The notes beneath the pieces are model-generated. The model did no database searches. It was not told where the DNA came from and saw nothing but the letters and a program-made list of their open reading frames with translations. The translations under genes and the position numbers were made by a program. 64,000 bases of DNA from Xylocopa sonorina. Taxonomy: Eukaryota; Arthropoda; Insecta; Hymenoptera; Apidae. Below are positions 1-10,500 of the stretch, piece by piece. Location: assembly GCF_050948175.1 (NCBI RefSeq), contig NW_027490259.1, forward strand, positions 186,001-250,000, given 5' to 3'. Position 1 is the stretch's first letter, and each line of letters starts with the position of its first letter.

Positions 1-2355
1 TACGTCGTATTCGCTTCAAGAGAATGTAAATGCGGCACTTCCTTCCTAGGAAGTAGCGTTTGCAGATGTCTACGTATCGTAGCAATAGAGTTCTAATGCC
101 TCTTAAAACGGGATATCGCTTCTCATAGCTATGTTTCATGTTAAGATATAATATTCATTACGAAGTGTCATGTATACCTCGTATACACTCCAAAATAATG
201 TAAATGCGACACTTCCTTGCTAGGAAGTAGCGTTTGCAGATGTCTAGGTATCGAAGCAATAGAGTTCTAAAGCTTCTTAAATCACGATATTGCATCTCAT
301 TTCTATGTTTCATGATAAGATATAATATGCATTGTGGAGTTACATGTATACCTCGCATTCACTTCAAAAGAATGTAAATGCGACACTTGCTTGCTAGGAA
401 ATAGCGTTTGCGGATGTCTACGTATCGTAGCAATAGAGTTCTAATGCTTCTTGAAACGGGATATCGTATCTCATACCTATGGTTCATGATAAGATATAGT
501 ATTCATTGCGAAGTGTTATGTATACCTCGCATTCGCTTCAAATGAAGTTAAATGCGACACTTCTTTGCTAGGAAATAGAGCTTGCAGATTTCAACGTATC
601 GTAGCAATAGAGTTCTAATGCTTCTCATAACGCAATATCATATCTCATTTGTATGTTTCATGATAAGATATAATATGCATTGTGGAGTGATATGTATCCC
701 TCGAATACACTTCAAATGATTGTAAATGCGGCACTTCCTTGCTGGGAAATAGCGTTTGCAGATGGCTACGTATCGCAGCATTAGAGTTCTCATGCTTTTT
801 AGGACGGGATATCGCATCTCATTTCTATGTTTCATGATAAGATACAATATTCATTGCGAAGTGTCATGTATACCTCGGACACACTTCAGATGAATGTAAA
901 TGCGACACTTCCTTGCTAGGAAATAGCGTTTGCAGGTGTCCACGTATCGAAGCAATAGAGTTCTAATGCATCTTAAATCGCGATATCGCATCTCATTTCT
1001 ATGTTTCATGATAAGATATAATATTCAGGTCGAAGTGTCATGTATTCCTCGTACTCACATCAAAAGAATGTAGATGCGACACTTCCTTGCGAGGAAATAG
1101 CGTTTGCAGATGGCTACGTATCGTAGCATTAGAGTTCTCATGCTTCTTAAAACGGGATATCGTATCTCATTCCTATGTTTCATGATAAGATATAATATTC
1201 ATTGCGAAGTATTATGTATACCTCGCATTCGCCTAAAAAGAATGTAAATCCGACACTTCCATGCTAGGAAATAGCGTTTGCAAATTTCTACGTATAGTAG
1301 CAATAGAGTTCTAATGCTTGTTAAAACCCGATATTGCATGTCACTTCTGTGTTTCACCATAAGATACAATATTCATTGCGAAGTGTCATGTATTCTCGTC
1401 TACAAATCAAAAGAATGTAAATGCAACACTTCCTTGCTAGGAAATAGCGTTTGCAGATGGCTACGTATCGAAGCAATAGATTTCTCATGCTTCTTGAAAC
1501 GGGATATCGTATCTCATACCTATGGTTCATGATAAGATATAGTATTCATTGCGAAGTGTTATGTATACCTCGCATTCGCTCCAAATGAATGTAAATCCGA
1601 CACTTCCATGCTAGGAAATAGCGTTTGCAGATGTCTACATATCGAAGCAATAGAGTTATAATGCTTCATATATCTCGATATCGCATCCCATTTCTATGTT
1701 TCATGATAAGATATAATATGCATTGTGGAGTGATATGTATCCCTCGAATACACTTCAAATGATTGTAAATGCGGCACTTCCTTTCTAGGAAATAGCGTTT
1801 GCAGATGTCTACGTATCGAAGCAATAGAGTTATAATGCTTCATATATCGCGATATCGCATCTCATATCTATGTTTCATGTTGAGATATAATATTCATTGC
1901 GAAGTGTTATGTATACCTCGTATTCGCATCAAAAGAATGTAAATGCGACACTTCCTTGCTAGGAAGTAGCGTTTGCAGATGTCTACGTATAGAAGCAATA
2001 GAGTTCTAAAGCTTCTTAAATCGCGATATTGCATCTCATTTCTATGATTCATGATAAGATATAATATTCATTGTGCAGTGTTATGTATTCTCGTCTACAC
2101 TTCAAAAGAAAGTAAATGCGACACTTCCTTGCTTGGAAATAGCGCTTGCAGATGACTACCTATCGTAGCAATAGAGTTCTAATGCTTCTTAGAACGCGAT
2201 ATCGCACCTCATTTCTATTTTTCATGATAAGATATAATATTCATTGCGAAGTGTCATGTACTCTCGTCTACACGTCAAAAGAATGTAAATGCAACACTTC
2301 CTTGCTAGGGAATAGCGTTTCCAGATATCTAGGTATCGAAGCAATAGAGTTCTAA
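1..2355 (-). repeat. Left satellite array, about 13.5 units of 174 bp, reverse orientation
   Basis: Head-to-tail units spaced 174 bp; for example the TACGTAT/TAGGTAT core recurs at 71, 245 and then about every 174 bp. Every unit reads as the reverse complement of the array beyond 7 kb: GTTTGCAGATGTCTACG here against CGTAGACATCTGCAAAC there. Units differ from each other at perhaps one base in ten. Many carry AAACGGGATATCG where the right array has GCGATATCGCG. The array stops abruptly at about 2355, in the middle of a unit, right after GCAATAGAGTTCTAATG. The 5' end is cut by the window. No gene is supported here; the short frames are satellite read-through. Confidence 0.97.
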
Positions 2356-2640
2356 TGGGGAGGGGTAGAGGTCCTTCTCAGACCCGAGAACCATCCTGTT
2401 TGTCTCCATGGACTATGGCAGCGGTCTTATCGTTGCAGAGCTCTGGATCCTATCCTTCGGGCTTCAGGGTCTCTTCTTGTTCACTTCCCGACTCCTCCAC
2501 CGTCGAGCCCGTCACGCTACCTCGGCGCACATCCCTTCCGCGAACCTGCGGTCTTATTATCCGCCGAAGAGGCGTCTTGTGGGTCACTTCTTCCATCAGC
2601 TCGCCAGTCTAATCCGTAGAACGGAGAGAGTGAAGCGAAC

Positions 2641-2657
2641 GGGGGGGGGGGGGGGGG
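2641..2657 (+). repeat. Run of 17 G
   Basis: Uninterrupted homopolymer of 17 guanines, followed by TGTGGAAGG. It is one of two equal-length G runs about 131 bp apart. It could form G-quadruplex structures. Its exact length is doubtful because long homopolymers are error-prone in sequencing. Confidence 0.9.
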
Positions 2658-2771
2658 TGTGGAAGGTTCTACCATCGTGTATTTCACGCTCCTCGCAAAT
2701 ACAGCTGTCGCGATGGTCCGTGTCGCGCTTCTCGCATGGGTGGTGATCTGTGAGCTAGTCTAACCGAAGTA

Positions 2772-2788
2772 GGGGGGGGGGGGGGGGG
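2772..2788 (+). repeat. Second run of 17 G
   Basis: A second uninterrupted run of 17 guanines, preceded by CCGAAGTA and followed by TGAGCGAGCC. It has the same strand and length as the run at 2641. Confidence 0.9.
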
Positions 2789-2886
2789 TGAGCGAGCCTT
2801 GTGGCTTCACTACGTCACAGTACATACAAATTTGCGATTGAGTAGCTATGTGTTCAAATTCGATTCCGAATAATGCACTAGGAAGC

Positions 2887-3890
2887 ATCCCAGATAACAA
2901 ACGGCAAGATGGTAGCGACACCATGCCGGCACTATATTGCCACTTCCGAGGAGTGTCAACTGATTCGTAGTCATCTGTGACCGGATTCGTTGACTAAAAT
3001 GCCAGAACGTGTTACCAGCACGTTCTAGACAAGCGAATCGCGCAGAACCAGCACCATGGTGACACGCGTATCATCGCTCCATTCATGAATCTCCTCAGCA
3101 ATGACGCAGGATCACATTTGGCAATGGGGAACCTGTGCTTTCATACAAATTAGAACCGTTAGATGTCAGTAGATGTTCAGCATATGAGTATTGATAGACA
3201 TTTTGATGGTCGTTTTCCTATATTTATAGTTATTGAGCGAGTCGTATATATTTCTTTCAATCCATCATAGACTAAAAATATTATTTATAAAAAAATATCA
3301 ATTATAAAATAAAAATTCATGCTGTTGCGTCCCTAACTTCGCCTTGTGTAATTTTTGAAATAACATGCTGTCATCGTATATAATGTAACCCTCAATTGCA
3401 TGAATTTGTAACAATAAATTGAAGAAAATATATATAAAATAAGTGTATATATTTTTATGGCAATGTAATTATCGACTTTATTGAAAAAATCGCCCTATCG
3501 AGCTAGTTTATAGAAAATAATAAAATCGAGTTCTTATATCTTTGTTTTGTGCCGGTGTATCTATATTGGAATCAAAATAAATAAATTGCACAGTATAGTC
3601 ATTTTTCATATTTGCTTATAATTTTTATGGAAACAGCTTCCCCATTAGTAAATGTCAGCCTACGCCACAGCCACGCGTGTAGCTATGGTGAGCTGATAGT
3701 GTCATTGTCACGGCCGTGTAGCCCGTGTGCTATATCTCGGTGCTTTAATAGTGCCGTGATACGAATGCCGCCCCAGTACTAACAGTATGCCATTTCGAAA
3801 GCTGAGTAGGAGCACTTTGTTAGCACAGTTCTGTCACGGAATTCGTTCCATCCGTTGTCATTGGCGTGCCAATCGCTGGCTGTTTGGGAT
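2887..3890. mobile_element. Possible non-autonomous element with long imperfect inverted arms
   Basis: The left arm (about 2887-3150) and right arm (about 3620-3890) are related as imperfect inverted repeats. Both outer ends begin ATCCCA when read inward. The inner ends are most similar: CATTTGGCAATGGGGAA at 3116 against CATTTACTAATGGGGAA on the complement near 3635-3651, and both are followed by a CTGT-containing stretch. Shared internal words include ACACGCGT and CGGCACTAT. The arms are GC-rich and the roughly 470-bp centre is very AT-rich with no open frame, as in MITE or foldback elements. No clear target-site duplication was found and the arms appear internally rearranged. The call is tentative. 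Confidence 0.42.
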
Positions 3891-4584
3891 ATTGTAGTGC
3901 ATGAGGCAGACTTGTTCCTATTCATCGTCAAGGAGATGGATTTTCACTCCCCCCTTTTTGAATTTTTTAAATTATTGTTTGGAATTTTTGCCGTTTCTGT
4001 ATCTCTATGACCGCATTGTGGATTCAACTGATGTACGATCTTTTTGGTCTTCATCTTTTGTTACATGTAATATTATATATGTGATGCACGTTTGTAATGT
4101 AATGCTCCGATTTGTAAGCCTCAGATACTTTTATTCTTTGGTAAAGCAACTTATTCGATTAATATATATTTATTAGACATAGATATAAACAATTAGAAAA
4201 ATGTTATTAAAACGCTATTAAATATGTTGTTGCAATTATATATTTAAGGTCTGAAGATGTAGATGCAATTAATGTCCGATATTTTACGTGATCCAATCGA
4301 CGTATCAAGTGAGGCTATGAAATATAAAAATCTTTTACTATTTTTGGACCCCTTTACATGTTATATGAATGATAAGTTCTGCAAGACAAGAAGCCTAAAT
4401 TAGTGAGATATCTAGGAACATAAGTAATTTGTAAGTAACACATCTTTTCTCTTTGAAATATTTGCCTTTGAATAGAATAGAACGTATAGATATAATTGCC
4501 TGTTTTGTACCCATTTCGGTCCAATTCTATTATAGCCTTTGAGCAGAAGTAATATTGATTATACTTGATTTTTGCAATTGTTCC
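3891..4584. other. AT-rich spacer, nothing recognised
   Basis: AT-rich sequence with T-runs and no satellite periodicity. A 91-codon plus-strand frame at 3901-4176 is rich in Phe, Tyr and Leu, as expected from translating AT-rich DNA, and has no recognisable motif. The segment lies downstream of the minus-strand coding remnant and may hold its 3' flank. A possible AATAAA on the minus strand is present near 4168, but it is too far from the stop codon to assign. Confidence 0.5.
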
Positions 4585-5033
4585 TTAATTAACAGATTTT
4601 ATTAACCTAGAATCATTATTTGACGGATGTATCAATCTACTTTGTAGCTCCATCAGTTTCTTTTTCTGCTCGCTACTTTCCATTTTCAGTTCCGTATACT
4701 TATCCTTTATCACCATCATATATGTTGCGTAAAATTACAATAACTTTTTGTCCACAAATTTTGCGGATATTGCAATTAAATTTCCTTTGATTAAATAAAC
4801 GGAAATTAAAAAACAGTGGCACGTACCATTTCTTGGAAACGTTGTATCGTAATTTGCATCTGACTGTTTTGAAAGGCACGCACTTTACTTAACGTTTGCA
4901 ATGATTCGGTTAGCGAAGTAAAGTAATATTCTACTTTCGAAATTGTTGGCTCTTGTAATTCTAAGGCAAATATATTCATCTGTCGACATCGTGAACATTG
5001 TTTTTTTGGCAAAATTCCAGAAAAACAAATATA
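4585..5033 (-). CDS. 3' part of a Zip3/RNF212-like RING and coiled-coil protein (two exons, N-terminus missing)
   Basis: Two minus-strand exons fit together. Exon A (5033-4827, 69 codons) follows a strong acceptor, a pyrimidine-rich stretch ending CTTGTAG, and ends at donor GTACGT (4826-4821). Exon B (4704-4585, 39 codons plus TAA) is in the same phase, but its acceptor (GATAAAG) lacks a pyrimidine tract. Exon A begins Y-I-C, then nine residues, then CSRC. It continues with a hydrophobic strand, the segment VEYYF about 19 residues after CSRC, and a helix containing AFQNSQ. Exon B is charged, coiled-coil-like and ends in a Ser/Asn-rich tail. Last RING ligands, short linker, YF, FQxxQ helix and coiled coil is the order I know from Zip3/RNF212/Vilya/Narya proteins. 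These are SUMO/ubiquitin-ligase-like factors that act on meiotic chromosomes to promote crossing-over. The first RING half was not found upstream. It may be a broken copy, a gene with a distant first exon, or another RING coiled-coil protein. Confidence 0.42.
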
Positions 5034-5113
5034 CTACAAGAAAAATAATAAACATCATAATATTAAATATAACTCTGTTCATCGTTGCCTTGTTGGACAC
5101 ATCCATAACAATA
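5034..5113 (-). other. Intron-like sequence upstream of the coding remnant
   Basis: On the minus strand this ends in a long T-rich tract and TAG directly before exon A, a good 3' splice-site context. A 73-codon minus-strand frame (5106-4885) crosses it with a strongly hydrophobic start. That frame is out of phase with exon A and best explained as translated pyrimidine tract. The matching donor was not identified. Confidence 0.35.
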
Positions 5114-5380
5114 TACAGGGTGGGGCAGTAATAATTAGCACCTCAGATATCCACGAAACTATAAGTTTCATAGAAGTTTTTGCTAGTATAAAATTGCATA
5201 GTACAAAGGGGACATCCGTTGATGAAAATAGTTTTTTTGTAAGTGGAGTTATGTTGGACATATGAAGGTTACCTTCATTTTTTAAAATGAATTGGTATGT
5301 CCATTCTTCCGCAATATGATAGAGCATTTTAAAGCAAGTTTAACTATCAGTAACATGAAGGCATTGAAGGTTACAAAAAG
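5114..5380. mobile_element. Degenerate dispersed repeat beginning TACAGGGTGGGGCAG
   Basis: Begins TACAGGGTGGGGCAG and continues with CTCAGATATCCACGAAACTATAAG-like text, then a GACATCCGTTGATG block, a self-complementary GAAGGTTACCTTC, and finally a GAAGGCATTGAAGGTTAC block. From memory this order resembles a common insect interspersed repeat whose terminus starts TACAGGGTG, possibly Tc1/mariner-derived. No second terminus was found within the island, so the copy looks truncated. The 82-codon minus-strand frame at 5079-5327 falls within it and has no recognised domain. It lies in the presumed upstream intron of the coding remnant. Confidence 0.45.
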
Positions 5381-6370
5381 TAAAGAAAGGCGATAATACT
5401 CACGGTTTTGATAGTAAATGAAACATACGTATTGTAAACAGTGGTGGAAGGCGTAATACTTACCGTTTACTTCACTGTGAATAAATACTTTTCGAAGGGC
5501 ATTTCAATAGTTTGCAGCATAAGTTAAACATGATAAGATTAGTATTGAAAAATCGGTTCGAATACGTTTGGTTAGGCTGTTCTTTGTGTCGTTCATTTTA
5601 TAAGTACTGAGCTGCGGATTCCTGAGGACAGCTCACAAAATTGTTGAACTATGGAAGATTATCATTGTGAATTTGAATCAAAAGGTAATTAAATTCCATT
5701 AGATTGTAAACAGATCTCAATGTTTCATTTTAGATAGTAAGATTAAATACTCTTTACAAAACTACACGAATGGATACCTACACGATAACCTTTCTGCTAT
5801 TATTATTTCATAAAGAATTATAATTGCAATTATATAGTTCATTACGATAAAAAATATTTCTCAGAAAATTCTAAATATTAAATTAAAGAATCAAGTAAAA
5901 CATTTTTAATAATTACGAATATGAAAAATACTTGAACATTCCAATAGAAAGATATCTAAGCAGAAGTTAGAAAAGTCAAACATTCAATTTCAATTCCAGA
6001 ATTCATCTATAAGAGGTAAAATGTTTCGAAAGCTTTAATTACAGTCTTTAATGCAAGCAGTTGGGCAGTATTTCAATTTTTAAGAAAATTGATGAAAGTC
6101 AACCATTTTGAAGTGGTCAGAATCTTTGTCGTTTGAGCAATAAGTGAATAACAAATAACTGCATAAATTCCAGGCTTAAAAACATATGGATTAAATCCTA
6201 TGCAGACTCGTTTATGAGCTAGTTACTAAATAATAATCCACACTAAGTAATCATTTTAAAACTTAAACGATTACATCTCGCGAACTTTCAAAGATATCAG
6301 AAGCGTGAAAAGTATGTGGTTTATCAAAAACTCTTCGAAAAGAACGGACGAAGCCAATAGAAATCTTTGT
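5381..6370. other. AT-rich spacer with weak splice-like signals
   Basis: AT-rich and without satellite periodicity. Two minus-strand donor-like sites lie about 60 bp apart in similar surroundings (ACTCAC near 5398-5403 and ACTTAC near 5458-5463 on the plus strand). Upstream frames there contain stops or no recognisable motif, so no exon is called. A possible two-exon plus-strand micro-ORF at 5651-5813 is described under findings. I see no gene that I can support. Confidence 0.45.
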
Positions 6371-6520
6371 TGAAGTAAGCAAGTTCTAAAGTTCTAAGCA
6401 ACGCGATGGCCCTTATCTGCCTATGTTTCATAGCAAGTAAGTTCTGAATTTCTATGAAATCCGATGGAATTCCTCACTACTAACGTTTCAAAGTAAGTTC
6501 TCAAATTCTCAATTCTACGT
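6371..6520 (-). repeat. Fossil satellite-like fragments
   Basis: AGTTCTAAGCAACGCGATGG, then ATCTGCCTATGTTTCATAGC, lines up with the reverse-orientation satellite text AGTTCTAATGCTTC, CGCGATATCGCATCTC, CTATGTTTCATGATAAG, but with deletions. Two further partial copies of this half-unit follow at roughly 65-bp spacing (GTTCTGAATTTCTATG and GTTCTCAAATTCTC). The orientation is that of the left array. Divergence is high, so homology is probable rather than certain. Confidence 0.35.
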
Positions 6521-6734
6521 TTAAAACTATGTGTGTTCTATATATCTATGTAAAGTGATGGTTCCTATTAGTTGTTTATTTATTTATGGTCTCGACGTGG
6601 GTTTAACTAACAAGGGCTACGGGAAACTACGCAACACGCCGCAAATTACCGGGTATCATAACTCGCTTCACGATATAAGATACAATATACAATATGCGAC
6701 ACAAGAAATGGGACACTTTAGCGAATAAGCTCTC
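6521..6734. other. Spacer with a short satellite-like patch
   Basis: No gene is supported. The stretch at about 6671-6700 (CGATATAAGATACAATAT) resembles the satellite words GATAAGATATAATAT in left-array orientation. The 65-codon plus-strand frame at 6531-6728 runs through this patch and has no recognisable domain. Confidence 0.35.
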
Positions 6735-6975
6735 ACGTTCTCTTCTTCAGGTTCCTTGAATTCGCTGGTGGTCCTCGGGTCTCCTGCATCTTCCTCGGGG
6801 CTCCTTGGTGGAGTGGGCTGTAGGCTTCGGTATTGTTCGAGTCCATCGATCAGTGGATTTCGGCGATTTCCTCTTCTCGCCCCCTTGGGTGTCCCATGGC
6901 CCACCTGCAGGGCCGCTGGACTTTTGACTTCTTTTTAGGGAGTTAAGGATGGTTGAGGACCTTCTCACATCCCAG
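6735..6975. other. GC-rich segment next to the right array edge
   Basis: GC-rich sequence like 2356-2830. It ends in GAGGACCTTCTCACATCCCA (6954-6973), which nearly matches 2366-2385. Open frames exist in both directions (minus 6668-6904 and 6747-6992, plus 6756-6938). They overlap each other and encode Pro/Arg/Glu-rich low-complexity text without domains, so they look like composition-driven frames. This is possibly a fragment of the same unknown dispersed element as the left GC-rich piece. Confidence 0.5.
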
Positions 6976-6984
6976 AGCATTATA

Positions 6985-7500
6985 AAGCACAAAAGCAGAT
7001 AAGCATAATGCGATGCATAGAGCTTTACAACATTCTAACTTACTTTGAACTGTTTATATGAAATGCAATATTGAGGTGTATGAAGCATGACAAATTAAAT
7101 GCTTCGGCACCTGGACATCTAGAAACGCTATCCCCGGGCAAGAAAGTGTAGGGTTCACACTCAATTCATGTGCAGAAGCAGATAAACATAACGCGATGCT
7201 ATGAATATTACATCTTATCATGAAATATAGAAGTAAGATGCGCAGCCGCGTTTTACGAAGCATTAGAACTCTATTGCTTCTAAACCTTCAGATATAGAAA
7301 CGATATACCGTAGCAAGGAAGTGATCCATTTACATTCATTTGAAGTATAGAGGAGATATACATAACGCGTTGCATTGAAATTACATCTTATCATGTGACT
7401 TAGAATTGATATGCGATATCGCGTTTTATAAAGAGTTAGAAATCTATTGCTTCGATGCGTAGACATCTAGAAACGCAATTTCCTAGCCAAGAAGTGTGGC
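6985..7500 (+). repeat. Decayed edge of the right satellite array
   Basis: About three units that still align to the satellite but with many substitutions and small indels. AGCAGATAAGCATAATGCGATGC (first 20: AGCAGATAAGCATAATGCGA) and its relative AGCAGATAAACATAACGCGA replace the usual GTATACAT, ACACTTCGCAATG text. Similarity rises towards 7500, where near-consensus units start. Such a decay gradient is typical of old array margins that unequal exchange no longer homogenises. The two short minus-strand frames here are satellite shadows. Confidence 0.85.
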
Positions 7501-10500
7501 ATTTGCATTCTTTTGAAGTGTAGACGAGGTATACATAACACTTCGCAATGAATATTATATCTTATCATGAAACATACATGAGATGCGATATCGCGATTTA
7601 AGAAGCTTTAGGACTCTATTGCTTCGATACGTAGACCTCTGCAAACGCTACTTCCTAGCAAGGAAGTGTCGCATTTACATTCTTTTGAATTGAATACGAG
7701 GTATACATGACACTTCGCAATGAATATTATATCTTATCATGAAACATAGCAATGGGATGCGATATCGTGATTTATGAAGCATTAGAACTCTCTTGCTAAT
7801 ATACGTAGACATCTGCAAACGCTACTTCCTAGCAAGGAAGTGTCTCAATTACATTCTTTTGAAGTGAATACGACGTATACATGACACTTCGCAATGAATA
7901 TTATATCTTATCATGAAACATAGAAATGAGATGCGACATCTCGTTCTAAGAAGCATTAGAACTTTATTGCTACGATACGTAGACATCTGCAAACGCTATT
8001 TCCTAGCAAGGAAGTGTCGCATTTACATTCTTTTGAAGTGAATACGAGGTATACATTACACTACATAATGAATATTATATCTTATCATGAAACATAGCAA
8101 TGGGATGCGATATCGCGATTTAAGTAGCATTAGAACTCTATTGCTACGATACGTAGACATCTGCAAACACTATTTCCTAGCAAGGAATAGTCGCATTTAC
8201 ACTCTTTTGAAGTGAATACGAGGTATACATGACACTTCGCAATGAATATTATGTCTTATCATGAATCATAGAAGTGAGATGCGATATCGCGATTTAAGTA
8301 GCATTAGAACTCTATTGCTACGATACGTAGACATCTGCAAACGCTATTTCCTAGCAAGCAGTAGTCGGATTTACATCCTTTTGAAGTGAATACGAGGTAT
8401 ACATGACACTTCGCAATGAATATTATATCTTATCATGAAACACAGAAGAGGGATGCGATATCGCGATTTAAGTAGCATTAGAACCCTTTTGCTACGATAC
8501 GTAGACATCTGAAAACGCTATTTCCTAGCAAGGAAGTGTCGCATTTACATTCGTTCGGAGAGAATACGAGGTATAGGTGACACTTCGCAATGAATATTAT
8601 ATCTTATCATGAAACATAGAAGAGAGATGCGATAACGCGTTTTAAGAAGCATCAGAACTGTATTGCCTCGACGCGTAGACATCTGCAGACGCTATTTCCT
8701 AGCATGGCAGTGTCGCACTTACATTCTTTTGAAGTGAATACGAGGTATACATGACACTTCGCAATGAGTATTATATCTTATCACGAAACATAGAAATGAG
8801 ATACGATATCGCGATTTAAGTAGCATTAGAACCCTTTTGCTACGATACGTAGACATCTGAAAACGCTGTTTCCTAGCAAGGAAGTGTTGCATTTACATTC
8901 TTATGAAGTGAATACGAGGTGTACATGACACCTCGCATTGAATATTATATCTTATCACAAAACATAGAAATGAGATGCGATATCGCGATTTAAGTAGCAT
9001 TAGAACTCTATTGCTACGATACGTAGACATCTGCAAACGCTATTTCCTAGCAAGCAATAGTCGCATTTACTTTCTTTTCAATTGAGTACGAGGTGTACAT
9101 GACACTTCGCAATGAATATTATATCTTATCACGAAACATAGAAATGAGATACGATATCGCGATTTAAGTAGCATTAGAACCCTTTTGCTACGATACGTAG
9201 ACATCTGAAAACGCTGTTTCCTAGCAAGGAAGTGTCGCATTTACATTCTTTTGAAGTGAATACGAGGTGTACATGACACTTCGCAATGAATATTATATCT
9301 TTTCACGAAACATAGAAGGGAGATGCGACATCGCGTTTTAAGAAGCATTAAAACTTTATGGCCTCGATGCGGAGACACCTACAAACGCTATTTCCTAGCA
9401 TGGAAGTGTCGTATTTACATTTGGTTGGAGTGAATGCGAGGTACACATGACACTTCGCAATGAATATTATATCTTATCACGAAACATAGAAATGAGATGC
9501 GATATCGCGATTTAAGTAGCATTAGAACTCTATTGCTACGATACGTAGACATCTGAATAAGCTATTTCCTAGGAGGGAAGCGTTGCACTTACATTCGTTT
9601 GGAGAGAATACGAGGTATACATGACACTTCGCAATGAATATTATATCTTATCATGAAACATAGAAGCGAGATGCGATATCGCGTTTTAAGAAGCTTTAGA
9701 ACTCTACGGCCTCGATGCGGAGACATCTGCAATCGCTATTTCCTAGCATGGAAGTGTCGCACTTACATTCTTTTGAAGTGAATACGAGGTATACATGACA
9801 CTTCGCAATGAATATTATATCTTATCACGAAACATATAAATGAGGTGTCATATCGTGATTTAAGTAGCATTAGAACGCTATTGATACGATACGTAGACAT
9901 CTGCAAACGCGATTTCCTAGCAAGCAATAGTCGCATTTACATTCATTTGAAGTGAATACAAGGTATACATGACCATTCGCAACGAATATTATATCTTATC
10001 ACGAAACATAGAAATGAGATGCGATATCGCGATTTAAGTAGCATTAGAACTCTATTGCTACGATACGTAGACATCTGAATACGCTATTTCCTAGCCAGGA
10101 TGATTCGCATTTACATTCTTATGAAGCGAATACGAGGTGTACATGACACCTCGCAATGAATATTATATCTTATCACAAAACATAGAAATGAGATGCGATA
10201 TCGCGATTTAAGTAGCATTAGGACTCTATTGCTACGATACGTAGGCATCTGCAAGCGCTATCTCCTAGCAAGCAATAGTCGCATTTTTTTTCTTTTCAAT
10301 TGAATACGAGGTGTACATGACACTTCGCAATGTATATTATATCTTATCACGAAACATAGAAATGAGATGCGATATCGCGATTCAAGTAGCATTAGAACCC
10401 TTTTGCTACGATACGTAGACATCTGAAAACGCTATTTCCACGCAAGGAAGTGTCGCATTTACATTCTTTTCAAGTGAATTCGAGATATACATGACACTTC

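Larger units (their letters stand above)
2356..2830. other. GC-rich non-satellite segment next to the left array edge
   Basis: Composition changes sharply from AT-rich satellite to GC-rich sequence at about 2356. Two plus-strand frames of 85 and 112 codons overlap here. Neither shows a recognisable domain, and the longer one runs through a G17 tract as poly-glycine, so I do not call a gene. A 24-bp stretch at 2366-2390 (GAGGTCCTTCTCAGACCCGA) closely matches 6954-6976 at the other side of the island. This suggests both ends belong to one dispersed element family. The identity of that element is unknown to me. Confidence 0.6.

Noticed and set aside
447..461. CENP-B-box-like sequence CTTCTTGAAACGGGA in left-array units
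   Set aside because: Both ends resemble the box, but the spacing is two bases short of the 17-bp consensus and the right array lacks CGGGA.
2355..2746. Plus-strand frames of 85 and 112 codons in GC-rich DNA
   Set aside because: They overlap in different frames, run through a G17 tract as poly-Gly and contain no recognisable domain.
4885..5106. 73-codon minus-strand frame with a membrane-like N-terminus
   Set aside because: Its hydrophobic stretch is a translated pyrimidine tract of a 3' splice site, and it is out of phase with the better supported exon.
6668..6992. Overlapping Pro/Arg/Glu-rich frames on both strands
   Set aside because: Three overlapping frames on opposite strands in a short GC-rich segment are best explained by base composition.
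6371..7500. Telomeric or subtelomeric repeat
   Set aside because: No TTAGG, TTAGGG or similar short tandem repeats are visible at the array edges.
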